Of a DNA stretch of 24,004 bases, positions 7,866 through 16,436 are shown in pieces (the first letter of the stretch is position 1; every line of letters begins with the position of its first letter). The position numbers and the translations under genes are program-made. The notes under the pieces were generated by a model that searched no databases, was not told the DNA's origin, and was given only the letters and a program-made list of their open reading frames with translations. Location: NCBI GenBank assembly GCA_937982385.1, contig CALJMC010000159.1, forward strand, positions 1 to 24,004, read 5' to 3'. This DNA is from an uncultured Rickettsiales bacterium. GTDB taxonomy: Bacteria > Pseudomonadota > Alphaproteobacteria > Rickettsiales > UBA998.

Positions 7866-9710
7866 ATGGCATTGACAGCAGGACAGCAGCTTTTAAATAA
7901 GTTTTTCATATTATTGATTATTATCATAGTGTTCGTGCTGCCGATTTATGGCGGATTCCTTGGTGCGATTTATATGACATTGGGTAAAGAATATGCGTGG
8001 GCATCCGTCTATAACCCTACCTATGGGATTCAGATGTATGAATATATCATGGGATATGCTGAGAATTACGGCGCGCACAAGGTCTATGGTGTTCCAGCCG
8101 CAGGGGCTTTTGTTGGGTGTGTGATGCTTTTCATCATGCGTGCACCGCTGCTCGATTATCGTCCAATGAAAGACAAAGAAACCATTCATGGTGATGCGAC
8201 ATGGGCGGATGAAGGACAAATGCGCAAAGCAGGTCTTCGTGCGAAAAAAGGCCTCATTATGGGGCGTACTGGCGTTGATAATTATCTCATCGCTGATGAC
8301 TTTCAGCACGTGCTTCTCTTCGCGCCAACGGGTTCTGGTAAAGGTGTTGGTTTTGTAATTCCGAATCTTCTCTTCTGGAATGATTCCGTGGTTGTGCATG
8401 ATATCAAGCTTGAGAATCACGAGCTATGTTCTGGTTACCGTAAGGAAAAGCTAGGGCAGGAAGTCTATGTGTGGAATCCGGCTGACCCAAACGGAAATAG
8501 TCACTGCTATAACCCGCTAGATTGGATTTCAACCAAGCCGGGTCAGATGGTGGATGATTGCCAGAAAATTTGTAACTTGGTATTGCCCGAGCAGGAATTT
8601 TGGCAGAATGAGGCGCGTTCACTACTGCTAGGTGTGATGCTCTATTTATGTGCCGTGCCTGAGAAAATCACCTCCTTTGGTGAAGTTGTACGAACAATGC
8701 GTTCGGATGATGTGGTGTATAATTTGGCAGTAGTGCTTGATACGGTGGGTGGTAAAATTCACCCTGTGGCATACATGAACATCGCGGCGTTTTTGCAGAA
8801 AGCCGATAAAGAGCGTTCTGGTGTGATTTCAACCATGAACTCAGGTTTGGAGCTTTGGGCGAATCCACTTATTGATACCACGACAGCGACTTCTGACTTT
8901 GATTTGCAGCAAATGAAAAAGCGCAAAATGACAGTCTATTGCGGTGTGACACCCGATAACTTGCAGCGCCTTGAGCCTTTGTTGAAGATTTTCTATCAGC
9001 AAGCAACCGACTTTTTCACCCGTCAAATGCCAGGTGATGACGAGCCTTATGGCGTGATGTTCCTGCTCGATGAGTTTCCATCACTGGGCGAGATGCCGCA
9101 ATTCCAAGTGGGTATTGCCTATTTCCGTGGATATCGTGTGAAGCTCTTCCTCATTGTACAGGATACGCAGCAGCTTAAAGGGATTTATGAAGAAGCAGGG
9201 ATGAACTCATTCCTCTCCAACTCCTATTATCGTGTGACATTCTCGGCGAATAACATCGAGACGGCGAACATGATTTCGCAATTGGTGGGTAACAAAACGG
9301 TGGAGCAAGAATCGCTCAATAAACCAAAATTCCTCGATTTGAACCCTGCATCGCGTACGGTTCATGCATCCGAAGCACAGCGTGCATTATTGCTGCCGCA
9401 GGAGGTAATTCAGTTGCCGCGTGATGAGCAGATTATTCTCGTGGAATCCTTCTCACCTATTAAATGTAAGAAAATTTTCTACTATAAAGATAAGTTCTTC
9501 ATGAAGCGCCTGTTGCCAATGACAGCAGTGCCCGTGCAAGAGCCATATGACCCGCGTGCGAAGAAGGAAGCAGCGGAAGCACCTGCGCCACCAGAGGAAG
9601 AGAAAAAGACCGCAGCGGCAGCGCCTCCACCTCCACCAGCTGAGAAGCCTGAAGATGCAAAACCTGCCGAAGGTGGTGGAGGAGATGCGAAGCCTCCTGC
9701 AACGACGTAG
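7866..9710 (+). CDS. virD4: VirD4-family type IV coupling protein with Pro/Ala/Glu-rich tail
   Basis: VirD4 coupling proteins are inner-membrane ATPases that recruit substrates to the secretion channel. The 614-aa protein has two N-terminal membrane helices (about 12-38 and 77-93), Walker A APTGSGKG (153-160), and Walker B LLDEFPSLGEMP with D402 and E403. AGGAG at 7851-7855 lies 10 bases before the ATG at 7866; an upstream in-frame ATG at 7809 falls inside virB11. From about residue 559 the protein becomes a low-complexity tail rich in Pro, Ala, Glu and Lys, ending GGGGDAKPPATT. Such tails occur in rickettsial VirD4 and may bind substrates, but this is inferred. It is the last gene of the operon. 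Confidence 0.94.
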   Translation: MALTAGQQLLNKFFILLIIIIVFVLPIYGGFLGAIYMTLGKEYAWASVYNPTYGIQMYEYIMGYAENYGAHKVYGVPAAGAFVGCVMLFIMRAPLLDYRPMKDKETIHGDATWADEGQMRKAGLRAKKGLIMGRTGVDNYLIADDFQHVLLFAPTGSGKGVGFVIPNLLFWNDSVVVHDIKLENHELCSGYRKEKLGQEVYVWNPADPNGNSHCYNPLDWISTKPGQMVDDCQKICNLVLPEQEFWQNEARSLLLGVMLYLCAVPEKITSFGEVVRTMRSDDVVYNLAVVLDTVGGKIHPVAYMNIAAFLQKADKERSGVISTMNSGLELWANPLIDTTTATSDFDLQQMKKRKMTVYCGVTPDNLQRLEPLLKIFYQQATDFFTRQMPGDDEPYGVMFLLDEFPSLGEMPQFQVGIAYFRGYRVKLFLIVQDTQQLKGIYEEAGMNSFLSNSYYRVTFSANNIETANMISQLVGNKTVEQESLNKPKFLDLNPASRTVHASEAQRALLLPQEVIQLPRDEQIILVESFSPIKCKKIFYYKDKFFMKRLLPMTAVPVQEPYDPRAKKEAAEAPAPPEEEKKTAAAAPPPPPAEKPEDAKPAEGGGGDAKPPATT

Positions 9711-9733
9711 AGTAGGTGTTAGGTTTGAGGAGT

Positions 9734-9778
9734 TAGGGGTCAGTAATTTAGCCCCTAGACCCTGAATCCTAGCCCCTT
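9734..9778. repeat. Stem and direct repeat between convergent virD4 and mlaF
   Basis: TAGGGG (9734-9739) pairs with CCCCTA (9752-9757). TAGCCCCT occurs at 9749-9756 and again at 9770-9777, 21 bp apart. No T-run follows on either strand, so this is not a canonical terminator. It sits in the 73-bp gap between two converging genes and could be a small dispersed repeat or a weak bidirectional terminator. Confidence 0.4.
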
Positions 9779-9783
9779 ACATA

Positions 9784-10593
9784 TCACTTACTATTTCTGC
9801 TATCGACTTCAATGGGGCCGTCGGCACGGCCGTGGACGAACTGGTCAACATAGGCATTGCCGCTTTTCATGATGGCGCCTGCAGGGCCTTCCCAGATGAT
9901 CTTGCCTTCATAGAGCATCGCGACATTGGTGGCGATTTTCTTGGCACTTACCATATCATGGGTAATGGTAACGGTGGTGAGGCCGAGGTCACGGGTGCAT
10001 TTGACAATCAGGTCATTAATGACGTCTGCCATGATGGGGTCTAGCCCTGTGGTAGGCTCATCAAAGAAGATGATATCAGGATCACCTGCAATGGCGCGCG
10101 CAAGTGCGACACGTTTTTGCATGCCGCCTGATAGTTCAGAGGGTTGCTGGATAGCCACCTCAGAGGATAGCCCCACTGCATGGAGTTTCTCAATCGCTAA
10201 ATCAAGAGCTTCTTGCTTGGTCATTTTTTGCTGCTGACGCATGGCGAAGGTGATGTTTTCCCACACGGTCAGGCTGTCGAAGAGGGCACCACCTTGGAAC
10301 AACATGCCAAATTCAAGCATACGTTTTTCGTGTTCGCTGGCAGATAGCCCTAGCATCGATTTATCATTGACCAAAATCTCACCTTCATCAGGCTGCAATA
10401 GCCCAAGAATGGATTTGAGCAGAACAGACTTTCCTGTGCCTGAGCCACCAATGACCACGAGTGATTCGCCTTGGCGCACCTCAAGGGAGATATTTTTCAA
10501 GACTTGCTTGCGCCCAAACGCCTTGCTGACATTATTGACAGCAATTTTGATCGGGGCTTTTGAAGGCTGTGTCTCTATGGGTTTTTTTGTCAT
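9784..10593 (-). CDS. mlaF: Mla-type phospholipid ABC transporter, ATP-binding protein
   Basis: MlaF is the cytoplasmic ATPase of the Mla system, which moves phospholipids between the membranes and helps keep outer-membrane lipid asymmetry. The 269-aa protein has Walker A GGSGTGKS (49-56), a Q-loop MLFQGGALFDSL (97-108) of the kind seen in MlaF and plant TGD3 proteins, signature LSGGMQ (154-159), Walker B IIFFDEP (174-180), and the switch His in ITHD. Its ATG overlaps the mlaE stop by one base, implying coupled translation. The substrate-binding mlaD gene, usually next, is not in this position; virD4 converges instead. Confidence 0.92.
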   Translation of the reverse strand: MTKKPIETQPSKAPIKIAVNNVSKAFGRKQVLKNISLEVRQGESLVVIGGSGTGKSVLLKSILGLLQPDEGEILVNDKSMLGLSASEHEKRMLEFGMLFQGGALFDSLTVWENITFAMRQQQKMTKQEALDLAIEKLHAVGLSSEVAIQQPSELSGGMQKRVALARAIAGDPDIIFFDEPTTGLDPIMADVINDLIVKCTRDLGLTTVTITHDMVSAKKIATNVAMLYEGKIIWEGPAGAIMKSGNAYVDQFVHGRADGPIEVDSRNSK

Positions 10594-11363
10594 TAGGCAA
10601 AGAACAATTCGGTTATGATGTAGTTGGTGAGTAGAATAATCATTGATGCGGAAACTACGGCATTGGTGGTGGCTGTGCCGACACCTTCTGCGCCGCCGCG
10701 TGAATGATAGCCATGATAGCAGCCCATCAATGTGATGATAAAGCCGAATGCGGCTGCTTTGACGAGCCCCGAGATCACATCACGTGCTTCCAAGAAATCA
10801 AAGGTATTTTGAATGTAAGGACCAGGCGAGAAGCCTAGTTTTCCAACGCTTACGAGATATCCGCCAAACACGCCGATGATATCTGCGACGAGCACCAAAA
10901 TAGGTAGCATTAGCAAGCCTGCAATCAGGCGAGGGAAGACGAGATATTTAAATGGGTTGGTAGAAAGCGTGACGAGCGCATCAATTTGCTCGGTGACGCG
11001 CATAGTGCCAATTTCAGCGGCAATGGCAGCACCAATGCGTCCGGCAACCATGAGTCCTGCGAGTACAGGTCCTAGCTCACGTGTGATGGAAAGTACGACG
11101 ACGGTGGGAATGGAACTCTCAGCGGAAAATCGGGAGAAACCTGAATAGGATTGTAGGGCAAGTACGCCCCCTGTGAAAATGGCGGTGAGACCAATCACGG
11201 GCAGCGAATAATAGCCGATCTCAATCATCTGTGCACCAATTTGGCGCCAATAGATTTTTTTGGAGAACATGGCGCTCACGCCATAATAGGCGAACATGGA
11301 GAGGCGACCTGTCGATTCTAAGAATCGCAAAAATGCTCGTCCGATTGCCTGTACAAAATTCAT
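10593..11363 (-). CDS. mlaE: Mla-type phospholipid ABC transporter, permease
   Basis: MlaE is the integral membrane subunit of the Mla phospholipid transporter and pairs with MlaF. The start at 11363 gives 256 aa beginning MNFVQAIGRAF, the normal family size. It lies 7 bases after the alr stop with AGAGG just upstream. A longer reading from 11447 would overlap alr by 77 bases and adds 28 atypical residues. Conserved features include an amphipathic N-terminus, IPTVVVLSITRELGPVLAGL, and AGRIGAAIAAEIGTMRVTEQ, the cytoplasmic EQ loop that contacts the ATPase. There are about five membrane helices. Neighbours alr and mlaF in this order also occur in Rickettsia, from memory. Confidence 0.92.
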   Translation of the reverse strand: MNFVQAIGRAFLRFLESTGRLSMFAYYGVSAMFSKKIYWRQIGAQMIEIGYYSLPVIGLTAIFTGGVLALQSYSGFSRFSAESSIPTVVVLSITRELGPVLAGLMVAGRIGAAIAAEIGTMRVTEQIDALVTLSTNPFKYLVFPRLIAGLLMLPILVLVADIIGVFGGYLVSVGKLGFSPGPYIQNTFDFLEARDVISGLVKAAAFGFIITLMGCYHGYHSRGGAEGVGTATTNAVVSASMIILLTNYIITELFFA

Positions 11364-11370
11364 AGTGCCT

Positions 11371-12456
11371 CTAGCGATAAATACGTTCCACACGCGCCGA
11401 AAGGCTGGTGAATACTTCATAACCAATGGTATGGCAGATTTGCGCAACCCTGTCTACTGTCTGCTGCTCAGAGATGAGCGTGATGGCACCTTCTTGGGCG
11501 AGCGTTGCATCTGGGATATGGGTCACGTCATAGCAGCTCATATCCATCGAGACGCGTCCAAGGATGTGGGCCTGATGTTCACCAATGAATCCTGAGAGTT
11601 GATGGCTGGCAATGCGGTGGAGTCCGTCAGCATATCCACACGCAATGACCGCTACTTTCATGCCCGCGCTCACACGTGTGGTGCCGCCATAGCCGATGGT
11701 CTGGTCGCGGCTGATGTGGCGAATTTGGATGATGGGTGCTTTTAGAGTGGCAACATGTTGCATCGGATTATCATCGACGCCGCGGGGAGTTATGCCATAA
11801 AGCGAACAGCCGGGGCGGCCTACATCTTCGTGATAATCTGCACCCAAATATAAGCCAGATGAGTTGGAAAGGCTGGTTTCAACGCCTGAGAAGGCGTGTT
11901 TTGCCTCGGTAAAATTTTCAAGCTGTTGGGTGTTGAGTGGGTGAGATGGGTCCGAGGCGCATGCCAGATGACTCATCAAGAGCGAGATATTGCAGTTATC
12001 AATGATTTGCTGACCGTCAGTGATGGATTGCATCTCAAAGGGTGTTAGCCCAAGTCTGCACATGCCTGTGTCAACATGGAGCGCCGCTTGTGCATCTGTG
12101 TGAGCGGTGGCTATATCCTTCCAACGTGCGACATGTTCTAAGCTGTTGAGAACTGGGCGGATATTATGTTTTAGGAAGAGTGATTCTTCGCCTGCATAAA
12201 TTCCATTGAATACATAAATTAGGGTGTTTTCTAAGATACCACGAAGTTCGATCGCTTCGGTTAGGGTGGCAACAAAAAAGGTTTGGCAGCCTTCTTTGGC
12301 CAAGCGGGTGGCAACAGGCTCAACGCCCAAACCATAGGCATTTGCTTTGACCACAGCGGCACAATTGTGACCTGCATGCTTCTTGGTCAATTGGTGATAA
12401 TTGGCAGCTAAGGCATCGAGATTGACGGTGAGGGTGGCAGTGACGGGTTTGCTCAT
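11371..12456 (-). CDS. alr: Alanine racemase
   Basis: This PLP-dependent cytoplasmic enzyme interconverts L- and D-alanine, supplying D-Ala for peptidoglycan. The 361-aa protein has the PLP-binding lysine K37 in VVKANAYGLG (35-44) and the second catalytic residue Y256 in IGYGGTTRVSAG (254-265). A TIM-barrel N-terminal domain and a C-terminal beta domain are of normal length. The gene begins 18 bases after the dnaB stop and ends 7 bases before mlaE, so it probably shares a transcript with both. Its presence implies that the organism makes a cell wall. Both catalytic residues are intact. Confidence 0.95.
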   Translation of the reverse strand: MSKPVTATLTVNLDALAANYHQLTKKHAGHNCAAVVKANAYGLGVEPVATRLAKEGCQTFFVATLTEAIELRGILENTLIYVFNGIYAGEESLFLKHNIRPVLNSLEHVARWKDIATAHTDAQAALHVDTGMCRLGLTPFEMQSITDGQQIIDNCNISLLMSHLACASDPSHPLNTQQLENFTEAKHAFSGVETSLSNSSGLYLGADYHEDVGRPGCSLYGITPRGVDDNPMQHVATLKAPIIQIRHISRDQTIGYGGTTRVSAGMKVAVIACGYADGLHRIASHQLSGFIGEHQAHILGRVSMDMSCYDVTHIPDATLAQEGAITLISEQQTVDRVAQICHTIGYEVFTSLSARVERIYR

Positions 12457-12474
12457 GTTTGGTGGCTTCCCGAT

Positions 12475-13980
12475 CTATTCGTAACGGTCTGGCATGCGGT
12501 CTTCTTCGGCCAAATCATGGAAGCGTGCGAATTCACCTTGGAACATCATGGTGACGTTACCAATCGGGCCGTGGCGCTGCTTGGCGATGATGACCTCCGC
12601 CTTGTTCATCACGCGTTGATAATGTTCATTCCATACTTCAAACTCGGCTGAACCTTCATCGGATGGCATTTTACGTTCGACATAATATTGTTCACGATAC
12701 ACAAACATCACGACATCGGCATCTTGCTCAATCGAACCAGATTCACGAAGGTCAGAGAGTTGCGGGCGTTTATCATCACGTTGCTCAACCGCACGCGAAA
12801 GCTGCGAGAGGGCGATGACGGGAATTTGCAGTTCTTTGGCAATGGCTTTGAGACCCTGCGTAATTTCTGATACCTCAGTGACCCGGTTTGCCATGGATGC
12901 CGCAGATGAACCACGAAGGAGCTGGAGGTAATCGACCACAAGCATGCCAACATTTTGCGTGCGTTTTAGGCGACGCGCGCGCGTGCGTAATGCTGAGATG
13001 GTGAGGGCCGGCGTATCATCAATAAAGCAAGGTAGTGATGCCAATTCTTGATCGGCAGTGATGAGGTCTTCAAACTGATCGTCGCTCATGTCACCGCGTA
13101 AAATCAAATTGGATGGTACTTTTGAGCGTGCTGCCAAGATACGATTGGCAAGCTGCTCTGCTGACATTTCAAGTGAGAAGAATCCGACTGATTTTGGTTT
13201 GCTGTTTTGTGTGGTGTCGCTTTCTTCATGGTCCTTTTGAAAGCGCAATGCCGCCTGATAGGCAATGGTAGTGGCGAGTGCGGTTTTACCCATTGAAGGA
13301 CGCCCCGCTAAAATGAGCAAATCGGAATCTTGCAAGCCACCAAGGAGCGCATCTAAATCGGTGAGTCCTGTTGGCACGCCAATGATGGTTCCCTTGCGTT
13401 TGAACGCGAGTCCTGCCTGGGTGAGGGCGGTTTGTGATGCGGCGCGGAAGGCCTGAAACCCTGAGCGGCTATCGCCTGTCGTTGCCAAATCAAACAATTG
13501 TTGCTCGGCTTTTTCAATTTGTTCTACCGCGGTGATGTCGATATCTTGGTCATAGGCTTCTTGCACTACGTCGCCGCCGATGCCTATGAGATCGCGCTTG
13601 ATGGCGAGGTCGATAATCACTTCACTATAGTCACGTACATTGACCACCATTGCGGATGCCGCTGCCAAACGCGCGAGATATTCTCCGCCGCCGAGTTCTT
13701 TGAGGGCTTCGCTTTCATGGAAGAAATGTTTGAGCGTGACCGGATTGGCGACCATGCCTTTATCGTGAAATTTTTGAATGGCTGAGAAAATCTCTGTGTG
13801 AATAGGTACATAGAAATGTTCAGCAGTGAGAAATTCTGAAATATGGTTGAGTGCACTATTATTGACCAAAATCGCACCAAGCATTGCTTGTTCGGCTTCA
13901 GTATTATGCGGTGCTTGACGGTAGGACGCTTCTTCCGTCTGCGTTACCATCATATCTGAGAGTGAAGATACCGTTGCCAC
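12475..13980 (-). CDS. dnaB: Replicative DNA helicase DnaB
   Basis: DnaB is the hexameric helicase that unwinds DNA at the replication fork and binds primase. The 501-aa protein has the N-terminal DnaB domain (about 22-125), a linker, and a RecA-like domain with Walker A GRPSMGKTA (226-234), E270 in FFSLEMSAEQ, Walker B LVVDYLQLL (347-355), and the C-terminal KQRHGPIG motif (467-474) with the arginine finger. The start is GTG at 13980, preceded by AAGGA at 7 bases spacing; ATGs at residues 10-11 lack a comparable site. A terminator separates it from rplI. No intein or insertion disrupts it, although residues 250-262 form a short acidic insert before KSVGFFSLE. Confidence 0.95.
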   Translation of the reverse strand: MATVSSLSDMMVTQTEEASYRQAPHNTEAEQAMLGAILVNNSALNHISEFLTAEHFYVPIHTEIFSAIQKFHDKGMVANPVTLKHFFHESEALKELGGGEYLARLAAASAMVVNVRDYSEVIIDLAIKRDLIGIGGDVVQEAYDQDIDITAVEQIEKAEQQLFDLATTGDSRSGFQAFRAASQTALTQAGLAFKRKGTIIGVPTGLTDLDALLGGLQDSDLLILAGRPSMGKTALATTIAYQAALRFQKDHEESDTTQNSKPKSVGFFSLEMSAEQLANRILAARSKVPSNLILRGDMSDDQFEDLITADQELASLPCFIDDTPALTISALRTRARRLKRTQNVGMLVVDYLQLLRGSSAASMANRVTEVSEITQGLKAIAKELQIPVIALSQLSRAVEQRDDKRPQLSDLRESGSIEQDADVVMFVYREQYYVERKMPSDEGSAEFEVWNEHYQRVMNKAEVIIAKQRHGPIGNVTMMFQGEFARFHDLAEEDRMPDRYE

Positions 13981-14016
13981 GTTTTATCCTTTTTGCTGGG
14001 TCAATCACTCTAGCCA

Positions 14017-14055
14017 CAAAAAAGCCGCCTGTCCAGCAAAGGAGTCAGCGGCTTT
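14017..14055 (-). terminator. Terminator after rplI
   Basis: Read on the minus strand, AAAGCCGC (14055-14048) pairs with GCGGCTTT (14028-14021), with further pairing inside the loop, and a run of T follows. It lies between rplI and dnaB, so dnaB may depend on readthrough or its own promoter. Confidence 0.75.
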
Positions 14056-14073
14056 CTATTATTCTTTGGCGAG

Positions 14074-14691
14074 TTATGCTGCGTCTTCGTCAGATGCAAC
14101 AGTTTCTTCTGCTGCTTCTGCTTCCGCTGCTGCTTCTGCTGCTTTCACAGTATTGGCTTCAGCTTCTGCAACTGCTTTTGCTTCAGCCGCTGCTGCTGCT
14201 TCGGCTTCTGCTGCTTCTTTAGCGATTTCGTCATAGGCAGAGGCTTCTAAGCTACGTACTACTTGGATGTCGATGTTAGCCGTTACTTCACCATGCAACG
14301 AAATGTTTGCTTTGTAAAGACCGAGGCTCTTAATGCCTTCGTTCAAGTTGATGAAGCGGCGCTCTACTTTTTGACCGGCTTCTTCAAGCGCGATTTCAAC
14401 GTCACGAGCAGTGACTGAACCATAGAGGCGACCATCTTCTGATGCTTGACGAACGATTTTAACCGACATGCCGTTAAGGTCTTTAGCGCGTGTTTCAGCT
14501 GCTTCTACTGCATCAGCGTTGCGTTTTTCAAGTACATCACGCTGTGCTTCGAACTCAGCAACATTTGCTTTTGTTGCGCGCAATGCTTTGCCTTCTGGGA
14601 TAAGGAAGTTGCGGCCGTAACCATTCTTCACGTTTACAACATCACCTACATTACCTAGACGTGTAACACGTTCTAACAATACTATTTCCAT
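14074..14691 (-). CDS. rplI: Large ribosomal subunit protein bL9 with Ala/Glu-rich C-terminal extension
   Basis: bL9 binds 23S rRNA near the L1 stalk base and helps maintain translation fidelity. Residues 1-50 form the typical N-terminal domain with GNVGDVVNVKNGYGRNFLIP (13-32), followed by the connecting helix and a C-terminal domain ending near residue 150. The protein is 205 aa, against about 150 for most bL9. The extra 55 or so residues are almost entirely Ala, Glu, Val, Lys and Asp, ending in an acidic tail, probably a charged helix. The ATG at 14691 gives MEIVLLERV; an upstream in-frame ATG at 14718 adds nine atypical residues. AAGGA lies about 10 bases before the start. Confidence 0.94.
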   Translation of the reverse strand: MEIVLLERVTRLGNVGDVVNVKNGYGRNFLIPEGKALRATKANVAEFEAQRDVLEKRNADAVEAAETRAKDLNGMSVKIVRQASEDGRLYGSVTARDVEIALEEAGQKVERRFINLNEGIKSLGLYKANISLHGEVTANIDIQVVRSLEASAYDEIAKEAAEAEAAAAAEAKAVAEAEANTVKAAEAAAEAEAAEETVASDEDAA

Positions 14692-14773
14692 GTGCCGGAT
14701 CCTTAATTCTGTGTTCATTTTTATTTTAAAGAGGCGATGCTTATAGCATTATCATAACGATTTGCAAGGCTTT

Positions 14774-15691
14774 TTACGTGGTTTGCGTCAGCAGAGTGTT
14801 CGAAAGATGATGATAGATGCCCACGATGGTGATGATGAGCAAAATAGGCCAACCGCCAACGACTAAAAGGAAGAACAAGCCAATGCGCCATGCGCGTGGA
14901 TTTGTCTGACGAATAATGAGCTGCTGAATGTTGGCAATGCCGCAGAAAAAGTAGGGTACGAGCAGCACCATAGTGCCTGCTAACATAATGAAAGAGAGTT
15001 TTTCATCGCCTGATAGGCTGAGTATAAACAAACCTGCCGCGCTGGCGGGAAGCCATAATGGCGGCATAAAGGGCTGCAATGCCATGTGCGAGCGGGGCGT
15101 TTTGCCGCGTGTAAAACATTCGAAATGTGCAAGCATCGATGCGGCATAGAGCAAGAATATCCAGAGCCATACAAATGCGGCTAAGATGACATATGGCATA
15201 TCGCGGGTGATGGTTGTGATCATCTCTGCCATTTGCGGGTTTAGCCCTGTTGCTGCTTTGGCGAGGTCATTTTGGATGATGTCAAATATGCTTTCTCCTG
15301 CCGTGGAGAGCAGCCATTCGAGCACGATAATGGCTCCTGCGAAGTAGGCGCTCGCATAGGTGAGAGCGAGTCCGATGGGAAACCATAGAAATTCCATATT
15401 TTGACTCACACGTACATGCATTAGGCGCGTGCCGTAGATCCAGCTAGGCAACGCGATGAGAGCGAGATAGACAAGTGTCGAGTCGAAACCTGCCAACCCC
15501 AAAACGAAAAGACCACTTGCAATAGAGGCGATAGTAATCGCTTGTCCGCCATAGCGGAATGCCGTCCATAGCAGTGGCAAAAATGGCAGCGCCATTACGA
15601 ACACACCCGTTACAATACCGGTTATGGAGATGATATAAAGCAATCCAGCCAGCAGGCCAGCGCAAATACTATAGGCAATGTGGGGGCGCAT
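14774..15691 (-). CDS. DUF2232-family multi-pass membrane protein
   Basis: This is a 305-aa protein of about eight hydrophobic helices with short loops. Its location between rpsR and rplI is where alphaproteobacteria carry a DUF2232 (YybS-like) membrane protein, and the pattern of helices fits. The function of this family is not established. AAAGGA lies 5 bases before the ATG at 15691. The terminator after rpsR lies upstream, so expression may come from readthrough. The assignment rests on gene order and hydropathy rather than on a diagnostic motif. Confidence 0.75.
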   Translation of the reverse strand: MRPHIAYSICAGLLAGLLYIISITGIVTGVFVMALPFLPLLWTAFRYGGQAITIASIASGLFVLGLAGFDSTLVYLALIALPSWIYGTRLMHVRVSQNMEFLWFPIGLALTYASAYFAGAIIVLEWLLSTAGESIFDIIQNDLAKAATGLNPQMAEMITTITRDMPYVILAAFVWLWIFLLYAASMLAHFECFTRGKTPRSHMALQPFMPPLWLPASAAGLFILSLSGDEKLSFIMLAGTMVLLVPYFFCGIANIQQLIIRQTNPRAWRIGLFFLLVVGGWPILLIITIVGIYHHLSNTLLTQTT

Positions 15692-15748
15692 ATGTATCCT
15701 TTGTTATAATCTCATGAAAACTAACGTATCGTTTAGTTGGATACAAAC

Positions 15749-15784
15749 AAAAAAGGGAGCAGCGCAAAGCATACTCCCTTTTTT
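15749..15784 (-). terminator. Terminator after rpsR
   Basis: AAAAAAGGGAG (15749-15759) and CTCCCTTTTTT (15774-15784) form a perfect 11-bp inverted repeat with a T-run in both directions. On the minus strand it follows rpsR by 19 bases and precedes the DUF2232 gene. It probably lets the two small ribosomal proteins be made in excess over downstream products. Confidence 0.85.
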
Positions 15785-15802
15785 AAAGAATCTTAGGTCT
15801 GC

Positions 15803-16042
15803 CTAGCCTGCAACGTAAGGCATAAGAGCCAAGCTGCGAGCGCGCTTGATAGCAGTTGCTAGTTTGCGCTGCTTTTTAGCAGAAACAGATGTGATGCGTG
15901 AAGGAAGGATCTTACCGCGTTCTGAGGTAAAACGTCCAAGCATGCGAACATCTTTGTAATCGATAGTTGGCGCGTGCGGGCCCGATAATGGGCACGATTT
16001 GCGGCGGCGGAAAAATACTTTGCGTCCAAGAGGTGCGTTCAT
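15803..16042 (-). CDS. rpsR: Small ribosomal subunit protein bS18
   Basis: bS18 binds 16S rRNA as a heterodimer with bS6. The 79-aa protein is of usual length and carries the conserved core: FFRRRKSCPL, IDYKDVRMLGRFTSERGKI and the basic helix KKQRKLATAIKRAR. AGGGA lies upstream of the ATG at 16042, and only 12 bases separate it from the rpsF stop, so the two partners are cotranscribed. A single Cys is present at CPL, so no zinc site is formed. Confidence 0.96.
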   Translation of the reverse strand: MNAPLGRKVFFRRRKSCPLSGPHAPTIDYKDVRMLGRFTSERGKILPSRITSVSAKKQRKLATAIKRARSLALMPYVAG

Positions 16043-16054
16043 GATGTTAGTTCC

Positions 16055-16402
16055 CTATGCTGCTTCGCTACGGTCATCTCTGTCGCGCTGCAATAGAGGA
16101 GAAGGCTCCTCAGAAATTGCATCCACACGAATATTGAGATTACGTACGATGTTTTCATTGATGCGTGCTTGACGCGTGATTTCGTCTATTGAATCACCAG
16201 ATGCTTCCGCACCGATGAAGAAGTAGTGACCTTTGCCACTCTTGTTTATTTTGTAAGCCAATGTGCGAAGGCCCCAATATTCGTTCTTCACAATTTTGCC
16301 ACCTTTTTCGGTGATGATAGCTGCAATTTGATCAGACAATTTTGTTACGTCCTGTTTGGACATATCTGCGCGTGTTACGAATGTGCACTCATAGTGAGCC
16401 AT
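16055..16402 (-). CDS. rpsF: Small ribosomal subunit protein bS6
   Basis: bS6 pairs with bS18 in the platform of the 30S subunit. The 115-aa protein begins MAHYECTFVTRADMSKQDV and contains the conserved region around YWGLRTLAYKINK, typical of bS6. The C-terminus, RDRDDRSEAA, is charged and short. GGAG in the leader lies 7 bases before the ATG at 16402. It is the first gene of the minus-strand run and is divergent from fabD. The leader has a hairpin and a CCG that might be a bS6:bS18 feedback site. Confidence 0.96.
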   Translation of the reverse strand: MAHYECTFVTRADMSKQDVTKLSDQIAAIITEKGGKIVKNEYWGLRTLAYKINKSGKGHYFFIGAEASGDSIDEITRQARINENIVRNLNIRVDAISEEPSPLLQRDRDDRSEAA

Positions 16403-16408
16403 AATATT

Positions 16409-16436
16409 TTCTCCGGTTCCTAGTATTTGCCTAGGT
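16409..16436 (-). promoter_or_regulatory. rpsF leader hairpin, possible bS6:bS18 feedback site
   Basis: Read on the minus strand, CCTAG (16434-16430) pairs with CTAGG (16422-16418) around a 7-base loop, and AACCGGAG with the ribosome-binding site follows. Many bacteria have a leader structure before rpsF, with a CCG triplet, that is bound by bS6:bS18. The hairpin and a CCG are seen here, but the full published fold was not demonstrated. Confidence 0.3.

Noticed and set aside
7911..8420. 169-codon minus-strand ORF antisense to virD4
   Set aside because: No recognisable domain; virD4 with intact ATPase motifs occupies the plus strand.
13884..14222. 112-codon plus-strand ORF with a long leucine run
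   Set aside because: It is the reverse reading of the Ala/Glu repeat at the end of rplI and lies across the terminator.
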